Shown here piece after piece: positions 16,314 to 25,064 of a DNA stretch of 64,000 nt (positions are counted from its first letter, which is position 1; each line of letters begins with the position of its first letter). The position numbers were made by a program, and so were the translations under genes. The stretch comes from Actinoallomurus sp963850195 (lineage in GTDB: Bacteria > Actinomycetota > Actinomycetes > Streptosporangiales > Streptosporangiaceae), in assembly GCA_963850195.1 (NCBI GenBank), contig CAWKKD010000004.1:310001-374000 (forward strand). The letters are read 5' to 3'. A model generated the notes under the pieces. It made no database searches. It was given only the letters and a program-made list of their open reading frames with translations, and was not told the DNA's origin.

Positions 16314-16335
16314 GGGGTGGGGGAAACCCCACCCC
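16314..16335. promoter_or_regulatory. Hairpin GGGGTGGGG-GAAA-CCCCACCCC
   Basis: A perfect 9-bp-arm inverted repeat with a GAAA loop lies in the 123-base gap between the divergent kinase and ABC transporter genes. It could be an operator for the response regulator or an RNA hairpin in one 5' leader. A weaker look-alike, GGGGAAAACCCC, occurs at 9969-9980. Confidence 0.45.
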
Positions 16336-16418
16336 GGATCCGCTGGCCGCCTCACTTACACGGCCGTCCGGAACCGGAAATCTCGGAGGGGAGAGAACGA
16401 CCCCCAGGAGACACTTTC

Positions 16419-17339
16419 ATGATCGAAGTCAATGGTCTGACCAAACGGTACGGCGACAAGACCGCAGTCGAGGACCTGACATTCACGGTCCGGCCCGGTG
16501 TGGTGACCGGCTTCCTCGGCCCGAACGGCGCCGGCAAGACGACCACGATGCGCATGATCTGCGGACTGGACGTGCCGACTCGCGGTTCGGTGACCGTCAA
16601 CGGCACGCCGTTCCGCGAGCACGCGGCGCCCCAGCGCGAGCTCGGCGCGATGCTCGACCCACGCGCGCTGCACTCGAGCCGCAGCGCCTACCACCACCTG
16701 CTGGCGCTCGCCCAGACCTCCGGGATCAAGAAACACCGGGTTCACGAGGTCATCGACGCCGTCGGCCTGCGCGAGGTCGCCCGGCGCCGTGCGGGCAGGT
16801 TCTCCGTCGGGATGGGCCAGCGGCTCGGCATCGCGGCCGCGCTCCTCGGCGACCCGCAGACGATCATCCTCGACGAGCCGGTCAACGGCCTGGACGTCGA
16901 AGGGATCCGCTGGATCCGGTCGATGCTCCGGGGCCTGGCGGACCAGGGCAAGACGGTGTTCGTCTCGTCGCACCTGATGGACGAGATGGCCCACACGGCC
17001 ACGCACCTGATCGTCATCGGCCGCGGGCGCCTGATCGCGGACACCGGCATGGCCGAGTTCATCGCCCGCGCGGCCTCCGACGTGGTCCGCGTGCGCAGTT
17101 CGAACCCGGAAGGGCTGACCGCCGCGTTGCGGGCGCGCGGCGCGACGGTACAGCCGTCCGATGACGGCAGCCTGGCCGTGACCGGCCTTGCGGCCCAGCA
17201 CATCGGCGCCACCGCGACCTCGGCCGGCATCAGCGTCCATGAACTCGCCACCGAACAGGCCTCGCTGGAGGACGCGTTCGTCAACCTCACGCAGGACGCG
17301 ATCGAGTACCGCGCGAACCCGACAGGAGCACAGGCATGA
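16419..17339 (+). CDS. ABC transporter ATP-binding protein
   Basis: A 306-residue ATPase of the drug/bacitracin-exporter type. Walker A is GPNGAGKTT (about residues 32-40) and Walker B is TIILDEPVNGLD. The signature reads FSVGMGQRLGIA instead of LSGGQ, which is common in this subfamily. A C-terminal extension (from about residue 220) is typical of exporters. AGGAG lies eight bases before the ATG. It overlaps the permease gene by four bases (ATGA). The transported compound is unknown, and the adjacent two-component system suggests it is induced by envelope or drug stress. Confidence 0.92.
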   Translation: MIEVNGLTKRYGDKTAVEDLTFTVRPGVVTGFLGPNGAGKTTTMRMICGLDVPTRGSVTVNGTPFREHAAPQRELGAMLDPRALHSSRSAYHHLLALAQTSGIKKHRVHEVIDAVGLREVARRRAGRFSVGMGQRLGIAAALLGDPQTIILDEPVNGLDVEGIRWIRSMLRGLADQGKTVFVSSHLMDEMAHTATHLIVIGRGRLIADTGMAEFIARAASDVVRVRSSNPEGLTAALRARGATVQPSDDGSLAVTGLAAQHIGATATSAGISVHELATEQASLEDAFVNLTQDAIEYRANPTGAQA

Positions 17340-18133
17340 TCCCCACGTACGCGGCGCCGCAGCGCGTCACCCAGGTCCGGGTGCTCCTCGCCGAGTGGAC
17401 GAAACTGCGCACGCAGCCGGCCGCCGCCTGGGCCGCGATCTCCACCGGGGCGCTGGTCATCGGCGTCGGCGTCCTGTACGCCCTGCTCCGGGCCACCCAC
17501 CCGCCTCACGGCGCGGACGTCGCCACGTTCGGCGCGGCCGGTGTCAGCCTCTCCGGCGTCGAGCTCGCGCAGATCGCGATCGGCGTGCTCGGCGTACTGC
17601 TGATCAGCAACGAGTACGCGAGCGGCCTGATCCACACCACGTTCGCGGCCGTGCCGAAGCGCCTTCCGGTGCTGTGGGGCAAGGCGGCCGTCTGCAGCCT
17701 GTTCACGATCGTGATGTGCGTTCCGTTCACGTTCGCGGCCTTCCTCGGCGGCCAGTCGATCCTGTCCGGCCGGCACCTGAACACGACGCTGAGCGCGCCC
17801 GGCGTGTTGCGCGCGGTCATCGGCAGCGCGCTGTACCTCGGCGTCGTGAGTCTGCTGGGCCTGGGCCTCGGCGCCCTCATCCGCAGCACCGCCGGGGCCA
17901 TCGGTGCGCTGTTCGGCGTGCTGTTCGGCGTGCAGATCCTGGTCGGCTTCCTGCCGGGCCGGCTGTCCGGCGACATCAACAAGTACCTGCCGGCGACGGC
18001 CGGGCAGGCCGTGACGGTCGAGCGACCGGACCCGACGTCGCTCTCCCCGTGGATCGGGTTCGGACTGTTCACCCTCTACACCGCGACCGTCCTGACCCTC
18101 GCAGCGGTACGAATGCGACGCAACGACGCCTGA
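17336..18133 (+). CDS. ABC transporter permease (ABC-2 type)
   Basis: A 265-residue membrane protein with about six hydrophobic segments and the AEWTKLRTQPAA start typical of ABC-2 permeases paired with such ATPases. It forms the membrane half of the exporter with the ATPase at 16419, to which it is translationally coupled. The segment with ISNEYASGLIHTTFAAVPKR is the usual cytosolic coupling region. It is convergent with the LacI gene four bases downstream. Confidence 0.9.
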   Translation: MIPTYAAPQRVTQVRVLLAEWTKLRTQPAAAWAAISTGALVIGVGVLYALLRATHPPHGADVATFGAAGVSLSGVELAQIAIGVLGVLLISNEYASGLIHTTFAAVPKRLPVLWGKAAVCSLFTIVMCVPFTFAAFLGGQSILSGRHLNTTLSAPGVLRAVIGSALYLGVVSLLGLGLGALIRSTAGAIGALFGVLFGVQILVGFLPGRLSGDINKYLPATAGQAVTVERPDPTSLSPWIGFGLFTLYTATVLTLAAVRMRRNDA

Positions 18134-18137
18134 CCGT

Positions 18138-19181
18138 CTAACGGGTACTGGCCCGCCGGACGATGGACCAGGGCGCGGTCGCGGAGGCCGGCGTCTCGCC
18201 GAGGGCGGTACGTGCGCAGGCGGCGCCCTGCTCGCGGAGTGACTGGGCGACGGTCGTGAGGCCCAGCCGTGACGCCACCGCGGCGTCGTCCCAGCCGGTC
18301 ACGGCCACGTCGCGGGGGATCGCGCGGCCCGAGGCTCGGGCCGCGCGGACCACGCCGGCGGCCTGCTCGTCGCTCATCGCGGCGATCGCGTCGGGCGGCT
18401 CGGGGGAGGACAGCAGGGTCGCGGCGGTCCGCTCGGCCTCGGCCGCGTCGTTGCGCGCGCACACCGCGACCAGGACGTCGTCCCAGCCGAGACCGGAATC
18501 CAGGGCCGCCTGCCGGAACCCCGTCAGCCGATTGCGCGTCACCGGGAACGAGACTCCCGCGAGGTCGGCGCCGCGTACCGAGAAGCGGGCGCGTTCCCGC
18601 GTGAACGGAAAGCTCAGCACGGCCGGGCGCACGGCACCGGCGAACGCGACGGCGCCCACCGCGCGGGCCGCCGCACGGTCGTCGATGCCGACCAGGCCCA
18701 GCCCGGGAACGGCCGGCCCGCAGTGCACGACCGAGGGGCGCTTCGTCGACCGTACGGCCGCCAGCACCGGATCGTCGTCCGCCGTGGTCCACACGATGAA
18801 CCCGTCGACGGCCGCCGCCCGTACCCGTACGACGTCGGAGGCGGCGCCGGTGATCGGCAGGATCGTCATGCCGTAGCCGCGATCGGCGCAGACGCCGGCG
18901 ATGCCGGCGAGGAACGCCGCGGCCTGCGGATCCTCGAACGCGTAGCCGAGGTGCTCGCCCATCACGACGCCGAGCGTGCTGGTGCTGCCGCGGCGCAGGG
19001 ACCGGGCGCTCGGATCGGGCCCGGCGTAGCCCAGCCGGTCCGCCGCGGCGAGCACCTTCGACCTGGCCTCGTCCGATACGCGACCCGGACGGTTATAGGT
19101 ATACGAGGCGGTCATGACCGACACCCCGGCGAGTTCGGCGACCTGCGCGAGCGTCACCCGCTTCGCGGCATCGGTGGTCAT
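18138..19181 (-). CDS. LacI-family transcriptional regulator
   Basis: A 347-residue repressor with the N-terminal LacI helix-turn-helix (VTLAQVAELAGVSVMTASYTYN, about residues 9-30) and a periplasmic-binding-protein-like ligand domain. It is divergent from the MFS transporter at 19205 with only 23 bases between. That gap contains a GTGTA-TCGT-TACAC inverted repeat, so it almost certainly represses the transporter. The neighbouring nag genes hint at a sugar or amino-sugar ligand, but that is inference. Confidence 0.92.
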   Translation of the reverse strand: MTTDAAKRVTLAQVAELAGVSVMTASYTYNRPGRVSDEARSKVLAAADRLGYAGPDPSARSLRRGSTSTLGVVMGEHLGYAFEDPQAAAFLAGIAGVCADRGYGMTILPITGAASDVVRVRAAAVDGFIVWTTADDDPVLAAVRSTKRPSVVHCGPAVPGLGLVGIDDRAAARAVGAVAFAGAVRPAVLSFPFTRERARFSVRGADLAGVSFPVTRNRLTGFRQAALDSGLGWDDVLVAVCARNDAAEAERTAATLLSSPEPPDAIAAMSDEQAAGVVRAARASGRAIPRDVAVTGWDDAAVASRLGLTTVAQSLREQGAACARTALGETPASATAPWSIVRRASTR

Positions 19182-19188
19182 GAGTTCA

Positions 19189-19202
19189 GTGTATCGTTAC
19201 AC
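19189..19202. promoter_or_regulatory. Candidate LacI operator
   Basis: GTGTATCGTTACAC is a 5-bp-arm inverted repeat within the 23-base gap between the divergent lacI-like and MFS starts. It would overlap both ribosome-entry regions, which allows repression of both genes. Confidence 0.55.
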
Positions 19203-19204
19203 AG

Positions 19205-20416
19205 ATGTCGGACGCCCCCGCACGCAGGCTCGTGACCTCTGCATTCGTGGCCTTCGCGGCCTTTGGCGGTTTCTGGGGGGTGTGGGGCGCCTCGGTGCCT
19301 CGCGTCCAGGACCAGGCCGGTATCGGCGACGGCGAGCTCGGGTTCGCGCTGCTGTTCGTGGGCGCCGGGGCCCTTCCCGCGATGCTGTCGATGGGCCGGG
19401 CGCTCGATCGGTGGGGTCTGAAGGCCGGGGCCATGGCCCTCGGCGCTCTCGGCATCATCGGCGCCCTGCTGTCGCTGACCGCGGAGAACCTGCCGGCCCT
19501 GTGCGTCGGGCTCGCGCTCGTCGGCGCCTCCAGCGGCGCGACCGACGTGTCCATGAACGCGGTCGCCGGCCGGGCGGAGAAGGTCGCCGGGCGGCCGGTC
19601 ATCACCCGCGCTCACGGCGTGTTCTCCAGCCTGGTCGTGCTGTCCAGCCTCGCCACCGGCCTGGCGTCCGGCGCGTCGCTGCCGCTCGCGGTCCCGTTCA
19701 TCGCGGTGGCCGCCCTGTCCCTGCTGGCCTGCGCCGCCATGCTGCGGTCACTGCCCTCCCACGAGCCTGCCGCCGAGGACGGCGATCACGCCGAGGCGGC
19801 ACCCGCCCGCGCCCAGTTCGTCCCCCTCATCCTCATCGGGGTGCTCGGCGCCCTCGCGTTCGCGACCGAGAACGCCCACCAGAGCTGGAGCGGGGTCTTC
19901 GCCCACGACGAGCTCCACTCGGGTACGGGCCTGGCCGCCGTCGCGCCGGCGGTCTTCGCGGGCACGGTCGCACTCACGCGGTTCTTCGCCGGCGGCCTCA
20001 AGGCGGCGCACGCCCAGGCCGTCCTGATCGGCGGTGCGCTGGCCGCGATGGCCGGTACGGCCGTCATCGCCGTCGCACCCTCGCTGCCGGTCGCCGCGCT
20101 GGGCCTCGCCCTGGCCGGTGCGGGCACGTCCGTCCTCTTCCCGACCCTCATCGGGATCGTCTCGCGCAGTGTCGAGGAGTCCCGACGGGGCCGCGCGACC
20201 TCCATCGTCACGACCGTCTCCTACCTCGGCTTCCTGCTCGGCCCGGTGTACGTCGGCCTGTGGGCCGACGCCGAAGGGCTGCGCGCGGCCATGATCTCCG
20301 TCGCGGCACTCGCCGCCGTACTGCTCGCCCTGACCCCGGTCCTGCTCCGCCACCCGCGCCTCCGTACGGGACCGCCGCAGCGGGTCGCCGAGAAGAGCGC
20401 CCAGCCGATCGGTTAG
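19205..20416 (+). CDS. MFS transporter, YbjJ-like
   Basis: A 403-residue major facilitator protein with about 12 hydrophobic segments. The start (FGGFWGVWGASVPRVQDQAG) and the SMGRALDRWG loop resemble the YbjJ-type group of MFS proteins, whose substrates are poorly known. It is controlled by the divergent LacI-type gene. The nag genes next to it suggest a sugar-type substrate, but this is only neighbourhood evidence. Confidence 0.88.
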   Translation: MSDAPARRLVTSAFVAFAAFGGFWGVWGASVPRVQDQAGIGDGELGFALLFVGAGALPAMLSMGRALDRWGLKAGAMALGALGIIGALLSLTAENLPALCVGLALVGASSGATDVSMNAVAGRAEKVAGRPVITRAHGVFSSLVVLSSLATGLASGASLPLAVPFIAVAALSLLACAAMLRSLPSHEPAAEDGDHAEAAPARAQFVPLILIGVLGALAFATENAHQSWSGVFAHDELHSGTGLAAVAPAVFAGTVALTRFFAGGLKAAHAQAVLIGGALAAMAGTAVIAVAPSLPVAALGLALAGAGTSVLFPTLIGIVSRSVEESRRGRATSIVTTVSYLGFLLGPVYVGLWADAEGLRAAMISVAALAAVLLALTPVLLRHPRLRTGPPQRVAEKSAQPIG

Positions 20417-20725
20417 AGCAAGAAGGCGCGGTCGACGATCAGGGCCGCCACCACGAGGGCTCCCGTGCTGCCGGCCAGCGCGGCCAGGCCGAACATCCGG
20501 TCGCGGATGGAGCGGCCGAGGAGACGGGGAGCAGGACGCCGAACGCGATGACGCACCAGCCGGCCGTCGTGCCCGGCCCGCTGACCGTGCCCCACGGCGC
20601 CACCGAGTTGACCAGCGCGAACCAGCCACGCTGCCCGCCAGGAGCCGCTGCCCGACCAGGGTGAGCATGCCGCCGGCCGCACCGGCGCCGTCGCCGAGCG
20701 CGAACGTCGTCCACGGGCGGGTCAT
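20413..20725 (-). pseudogene. Small membrane protein gene, two frameshifts
   Basis: Reading from ATG 20725, the protein begins MTRPWTTFALGDG and continues to GQRLLAGS. The reading then resumes in a second frame (GWFALVNSVAPWGTVSG to FGVLLPVSS), and a third frame gives RSIRDRMFGLAALAGSTGAL to the stop near 20413. Together this makes a single hydrophobic protein of about 100 residues with two single-base shifts. Its ATG overlaps the nagB stop, so it was once co-translated with nagB. I do not recognise the family. Sequencing error is possible for such shifts. Confidence 0.55.
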
Positions 20726-21478
20726 CGAAGGTCGGCGGCCGACTCTTCGTCGAGGTACAGGACGCAGTCGGGGTGCGTGCGCAGGGCACTCGCCGGGCGG
20801 GTCTCGTGTACCGGTTCGGTGAGCGTCGCGCGGACCGCGGCGGCCTTCGACGAGCCGGGTACGACGGCGACCATGCGCCGGGCCGACAGCAGGGCCGGGA
20901 CGGTGAGCGTGATCGCCTTCCGTGGCACCGCCTCGATGCCGGCGAAGCAGCCGTCGTTGACCTGCTGGCGGCGGCTCATCTCGTCCAGCTCGACGGCCTT
21001 GACCAGGTACGGGTCCGAGAAGTCGGCCGTGCCCGGGTCGTTGAACGCCACGTGTGCGTTCTCCCCGATCCCCAGGCAGACGAGGTCGAGGGGCGCCTCG
21101 GCGAGCAGCGCCGCGTACCGGCGGCACTCGGCGTCGGACTCGCCGCCGGGCCGGATCAGTCTCACCTGGCCCGGCCTGACGGAACCGAACAGGCGGTCCT
21201 CCAGGAACCGCCCGAAGCTCTGCCGCGCGTCCGGGTCGATGCCGACGTACTCGTCCATGTGGAACGCGGTGACCCGCAGCCAGTCGATGCCGGGGGCCTC
21301 GCGGAGCACCTCGAGCATGGGTTCCTGCGAGGGTGCCGCGGCGAACACGATCCGCGCCCGGGCCTGCGCGGCCAGCACCTCGCGCAGCGCGCTCGCCGAC
21401 CGCGTTACCGGCGGCCGACCCCAACGATCCCCGATCGGGGTGCACCTGCACGTGCAGCCGATCGACCGACCAGTTCAT
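20722..21478 (-). pseudogene. nagB: Glucosamine-6-phosphate deaminase, frameshifted
   Basis: The NagB family converts glucosamine 6-phosphate to fructose 6-phosphate and ammonia. The main frame (stop 20722) has RARIVFAAAPSQEPML, FHMDEYVGI, LVCLGIGENAHVAFNDPG and the usual deaminase layout. The expected N-terminus (MNWSVDRLHVQVHPDRGSLG, ATG 21478) is in another frame, and removing one base near 21392-21398 would join them. Unaided translation could start only at GTG 21378, giving 218 residues that lack the first strand-helix. It is either a recent inactivation or a sequencing error. It is divergent from nagA. Confidence 0.75.
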
Positions 21479-21541
21479 CGGATGGGGCACGCGATCAAGG
21501 TAACAGGTAGCCTCCGGCGTACTCGGCGAGGAGGTCCTTCG

Positions 21542-22699
21542 GTGAACGAGCTCCGCGGCCGCCTGCTCAGCGGTGATCCGGTACGGGTCCGGTGGGGCGA
21601 CGGCAGGATCACCAAGGTCGAGCCGGTCGGCGACGCTCCCGATGTATGGATCGTCCCCGGCCTGCTCGACATCCAGGTCAACGGCTTCCGGGGTCACGAC
21701 GTGAACGCCACGGACGTCACGGCGGACACGGTCACGGCGCTGACGACGCAGGTGTGGAGCGCCGGGGTCTCCCGGTACTGCCCGACCATCGTCACCGCGC
21801 CCGAAGAACAGATCATCCGCAGCCTGCGCGCGGTCGCCGAGGCGCGCGCCGCGGACCCCGCGGTCGCACGCGCGATCCCCTTCGTGCACGTCGAAGGCCC
21901 GCACATCTCGCCGGAGGACGGCCCGCGCGGCTGTCACGACGCCGCCCACATCCGGCCGCCGGACGTCGCGGAACTCCACCGATGGACGCAGGCCGTACCG
22001 GACCTGATCGGCATCGTGACCCTCGCCCCCGAGGCGCGCGGCGCGATCCCGTACATCAGGGAGCTGGCGCGCCGGGGAGTGGTCGCGGCCATCGGGCACA
22101 CCGCCGCCGGTGTCGAGGACGTCCAGGCCGCGGTCGCGGCCGGCGCCACGTTGTCCACGCACCTCGGCAACGCCACCCATCTGACGCTGCCGCGCCATCC
22201 CAACCAGATCTGGGAGCAGCTCGCGGAGGACCGGTTGTTCGCCGGGTTCATCGCCGACGGCCACCACCTCGGTCCGGCGGCGCTGAAGGCGATGCTGTGG
22301 GCCAAGGGCGCGGAGCGCGCGATCCTGGTCAGTGACGCCACCGCGATGGCGGGCCTGCCGCCGGGCCGCTACCGGACGGCCGTCGGCGGGCTGGTCGAGC
22401 TCTCCGCCACCAACCGCCTGTCACCGGTCGGCAGCCCGATGCTGGCCGGTTCGGCCGTGTCGCTGGTCGACTGCGTCCGCACCGCCGTAGGGACGGGCTG
22501 CGCCGGCTTCGCCGACGCGATCGCGATGGCGACGCACAACCCGGCCCGGTTGCTGGGCCTGACACACGCCGACATCGAGGTCGGCGCGCCTTCCGACCTG
22601 GCCGTGTTCCGGTACGAACCCGGCCACGACCCGGAGGCGATCGCGATCGTGGTGAATGACGCCGTACATCACCTCGGTGAGGAATGGAGCGGACGATGA
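21542..22699 (+). CDS. nagA: N-acetylglucosamine-6-phosphate deacetylase
   Basis: A 385-residue amidohydrolase that removes acetate from N-acetylglucosamine 6-phosphate, feeding amino-sugar catabolism and cell-wall recycling. Metal and substrate motifs are seen: HVEGPHIS (Glu ligand), AAIGHTAAG (His), LSTHLGNATH (His) and LVSDATAMAG (catalytic Asp). The GTG start at 21542 has GAGGAGG six bases upstream. It is divergent from the frameshifted nagB with 63 bases between; I saw no DasR-type site there. Its stop overlaps the start of the remnant at 22696. Confidence 0.92.
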   Translation: MNELRGRLLSGDPVRVRWGDGRITKVEPVGDAPDVWIVPGLLDIQVNGFRGHDVNATDVTADTVTALTTQVWSAGVSRYCPTIVTAPEEQIIRSLRAVAEARAADPAVARAIPFVHVEGPHISPEDGPRGCHDAAHIRPPDVAELHRWTQAVPDLIGIVTLAPEARGAIPYIRELARRGVVAAIGHTAAGVEDVQAAVAAGATLSTHLGNATHLTLPRHPNQIWEQLAEDRLFAGFIADGHHLGPAALKAMLWAKGAERAILVSDATAMAGLPPGRYRTAVGGLVELSATNRLSPVGSPMLAGSAVSLVDCVRTAVGTGCAGFADAIAMATHNPARLLGLTHADIEVGAPSDLAVFRYEPGHDPEAIAIVVNDAVHHLGEEWSGR

Positions 22700-23024
22700 G
22701 ACGTCATGTCACGATCGCGGGCCTGTTGCTGGCGGCCTCGCCCAGCGGTTCGACGGCGCCACCCAGTATGCGCAAATCCCTGATGCCGACAATCTGAGCG
22801 TGACGAACACCGGAATTTTGACCATTGAGGCATGGATGCGCCCGGACGTGCTCCAGTTCGCCCATCAGGAAGGGTCTGGGTACGTCCATTAGCTCGTACA
22901 GGGCGGCACCGAATGCGCCCAGGGTCTTCGGACGGGTGACAAGCCCGGCTTCGAGAAGGGCATGCGGGACCTCGCGCTCTTCCTGCCGACGATGACTCGC
23001 TTCTTCACCCTGATCCACCAGTAA
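22696..23024 (+). pseudogene. Remnants of a LamG-domain protein and another gene
   Basis: A signal-peptide-like start (MRRHVTIAGLLLAAS, ATG 22696) runs into a stop. In a second frame, RFDGATQYAQIPDADNLSV and TIEAWMRPDVLQF match the start of a laminin-G/concanavalin-like domain. After a stop, a third frame reads GFEKGMRDLALFLPTMTRFF to a stop at 23024, which looks like the C-terminus of a different protein that I cannot name. The stretch is best seen as debris left by deletions. It overlaps the nagA stop. Confidence 0.5.
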
Positions 23025-23035
23025 GCCGCGATCGG

Positions 23036-23332
23036 TCAGCCGACGTCGACCTCGACGGTACGCCCGTCGGGATCGGTCAGCAGATGCCGCCCGGGCGCGA
23101 GTGTCGTGGCCGATCGGTTGACCGCGAGACCCAGCCGGAGGGACCCGGTCCGCCGATCGGGGCGGGCCGGGTAGATCTCGAACACGACGCCGTCGGCGAG
23201 AACCGCGGCGTAGTGGCCGGGCCCCTGACCATGCCGTTCGGCCGCGAAGTCCAGGCCGAGGCCGCCGTAGAAGTCCCGGCACTCCTCCATCCGCGTCGAG
23301 TACAGAACCAGCAGGGTCGCACGGACGGTCAT
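23036..23332 (-). CDS. VOC/glyoxalase-like protein
   Basis: A 98-residue single VOC domain with the LYSTRMEECRDFYGGLGLDF start and DPDGRTVEVDVG end of the family. ATG 23332 is chosen; a GTG at 23365 would extend it by 11 residues without clear family similarity. It is divergent from the RraA-like gene. The substrate is unknown. Confidence 0.75.
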   Translation of the reverse strand: MTVRATLLVLYSTRMEECRDFYGGLGLDFAAERHGQGPGHYAAVLADGVVFEIYPARPDRRTGSLRLGLAVNRSATTLAPGRHLLTDPDGRTVEVDVG

Positions 23333-23391
23333 GTCGTTCGGGACGCGGGACAATGAGGGCTCCACGGGCTGGGCGAGAGGACACTACGGCG

Positions 23392-24099
23392 ATGGATCAG
23401 CAGGAGCTTGGGCGGCGGTTCGCGTCACTGACCACCGCGCATCTGGCGGACGCGTGCATTCGGGCGCGGGTCGTGGTGCGGTGTGCGCCCGCGCCGATGC
23501 GGGCGGTCGTGGCCGGTGGGCGCCTGGCCGGGCGCGCGTGTCCCGCTCGGCATGCCGGGAGTGTCGATGTGTTCCTCGAGGCGTTCGAGGGGGCCGAGCC
23601 CGGCGACGTGCTGGTCGTCGACAACGGCGGGCGGCTCGACGAGTCGTGCGTCGGGGACCTGGTGGTCCTCGAGACCCAGGCCGCGGGCCTGGGCGGGGTG
23701 GTGATCTGGGGGCTGCACCGCGACACGGCCGACATCGCGGCGATCGGGTTGCCGGTGTTCAGCCTGGGCGCGATCTCGACCGGCCCGCTGCACCTCGGCG
23801 ACCGGCCCAAGGATGCCCTGGAGTCCGCCACCGTCGGCGAGTGGACGGTGGGCCGCGAGGATCTGGTCCTGGGGGACGACGACGGCGTGCTCTTCGTACC
23901 GGCCGCCCGCGCGGAGGAGCTGTTCACGCTCGCGGAGGGGATCCGCGACACCGAACGCCGCCAGGCCGAACGGATCCGCGCCGGCGTCTCCCTGCGTGAG
24001 CAGGTACGGTTCGGCGCCTTCCTCGACCAGCGCGAGCAGAACCCGGCGCTGACCTTCCGCGAGCACCTGCGCGCCGTGGGCGGCGCCATCGAGGAGTGA
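23392..24099 (+). CDS. RraA-like / HMG aldolase family protein
   Basis: A 235-residue member of the RraA/4-hydroxy-4-methyl-2-oxoglutarate aldolase family (once annotated as dimethylmenaquinone methyltransferase). The PGDVLVVDNGG segment, the substrate-site Arg-Asp in GLHRDT and the late VLGDDDGVLFVPA are family hallmarks, so a divalent-metal aldolase or decarboxylase activity is plausible. An AGAGG lies about 11 bases before the ATG. No pathway neighbours help to fix the substrate. Its 3' end nearly meets the convergent kinase-like gene. Confidence 0.82.
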   Translation: MDQQELGRRFASLTTAHLADACIRARVVVRCAPAPMRAVVAGGRLAGRACPARHAGSVDVFLEAFEGAEPGDVLVVDNGGRLDESCVGDLVVLETQAAGLGGVVIWGLHRDTADIAAIGLPVFSLGAISTGPLHLGDRPKDALESATVGEWTVGREDLVLGDDDGVLFVPAARAEELFTLAEGIRDTERRQAERIRAGVSLREQVRFGAFLDQREQNPALTFREHLRAVGGAIEE

Positions 24100-24101
24100 C
24101 G

Positions 24102-25064
24102 TCACAGGAGCCGCTCGAGTTCGGCGGCCGGGAACGGCGTCCGCTTGCTCTCGTGGACCAGCCGGCGGTGGAACTCCTCCAGCACGAGCGCGGCACGGCC
24201 GTGCCGATCGACCAGCGCGGCGAGCTCGGGCGGAACACCCTCGGGCCGACGACCGGCGAACCACGAGCGCAGGAACCCGCTGGGGCCGACGCCGCGGAGA
24301 AGCTGGCTCATGGTCACGCACGCGTCGTACGAGCGATGTTCGGCCAGGAACGCGGCCTCGTCGGCTGAGAGGTCGAAGCGACGGCTCAGCGCGAGCCCGA
24401 GGTCGGCGAAGTACAGCGCCCGCCCGTCGGTCAACACGTTGGCGAAGTGCGCGTCGAAGTGCGCGAACCCGCGTTCACGCATGAAGGTGGTCCCGCGCGT
24501 CAGGGCCTCCTCCACCCACGGATGATGACCTGGATGCTCGCCCAGCCACTCGCCGAGCGTCCAGGGCAGGTGTTCCAGGAACAGCACCACGCTGGATGAG
24601 GCACGGCCGAGGGCCTCCAGCCGGGCGCGTACGGCCGGCGAACCGTCCCAGTACCGGACCGCCCCGTCGACGCCTCCGAACTCGTCCGCGAATCCCTCTG
24701 GAGGCGAGTCGGGCAGCACCCGCCAGTGGTACATCAGCGGGAAGCCGTCGTACGCGCCGCCGAGGACCCATTCGGTCGTCATCGTGTGCGCGGCCAGCTC
24801 ACGCCAGGCGCCGAAGCCACTCGAGCCGACCCCGTACTGGTAGAAGAGCGGCAGCCGGAAGAGGTTCGCCGTCGAACGCGCGTGGCGGGACTCGAGGTCG
24901 GTCAGCGGGACGCGCTTGACGAAGACCCGCGTCCCGTCGAGCTCCAGCGACGCGGACCGGCCGCCGATGCCGGATCGGTGAGCGGTCGCCGACGCCACGA
25001 AGTCGCCGAGGCACCGGTCGCTGAGCAGCGACAGCCGTCTGGAGAGGCTTCCGTGGCGGTTCAT
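24102..25064 (-). CDS. Protein-kinase-fold protein coupled to Tet-type gene
   Basis: A 320-residue kinase-fold protein. Candidate catalytic residues are Lys50 (RVFVKR), H202-F-D204 with Asn209 (HFDAHFANV) and D221-L-G223 in place of DFG, so all ATP and metal ligands are present. The N-lobe lacks a clear glycine loop. No membrane segment or sensor domain is seen. Its ATG overlaps the stop of the ribosomal protection gene (ATGA), so the two are co-translated. It might phosphorylate the protection factor, a ribosome-related protein, or an antibiotic, as aminoglycoside and macrolide phosphotransferases share this fold. Function unknown. Confidence 0.8.
   Translation of the reverse strand: MNRHGSLSRRLSLLSDRCLGDFVASATAHRSGIGGRSASLELDGTRVFVKRVPLTDLESRHARSTANLFRLPLFYQYGVGSSGFGAWRELAAHTMTTEWVLGGAYDGFPLMYHWRVLPDSPPEGFADEFGGVDGAVRYWDGSPAVRARLEALGRASSSVVLFLEHLPWTLGEWLGEHPGHHPWVEEALTRGTTFMRERGFAHFDAHFANVLTDGRALYFADLGLALSRRFDLSADEAAFLAEHRSYDACVTMSQLLRGVGPSGFLRSWFAGRRPEGVPPELAALVDRHGRAALVLEEFHRRLVHESKRTPFPAAELERLL

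Noticed and set aside
21479..21541. DasR-type operator between nagB and nagA
   Set aside because: I looked for the TGGTCTAGACCA-type dyad expected for GlcNAc control and did not find it.
19748..22267. Long minus-strand frame opposite the MFS and nagA genes
   Set aside because: It crosses several real genes on both strands. Only the short stretches that belong to nagB and the small membrane protein are meaningful.
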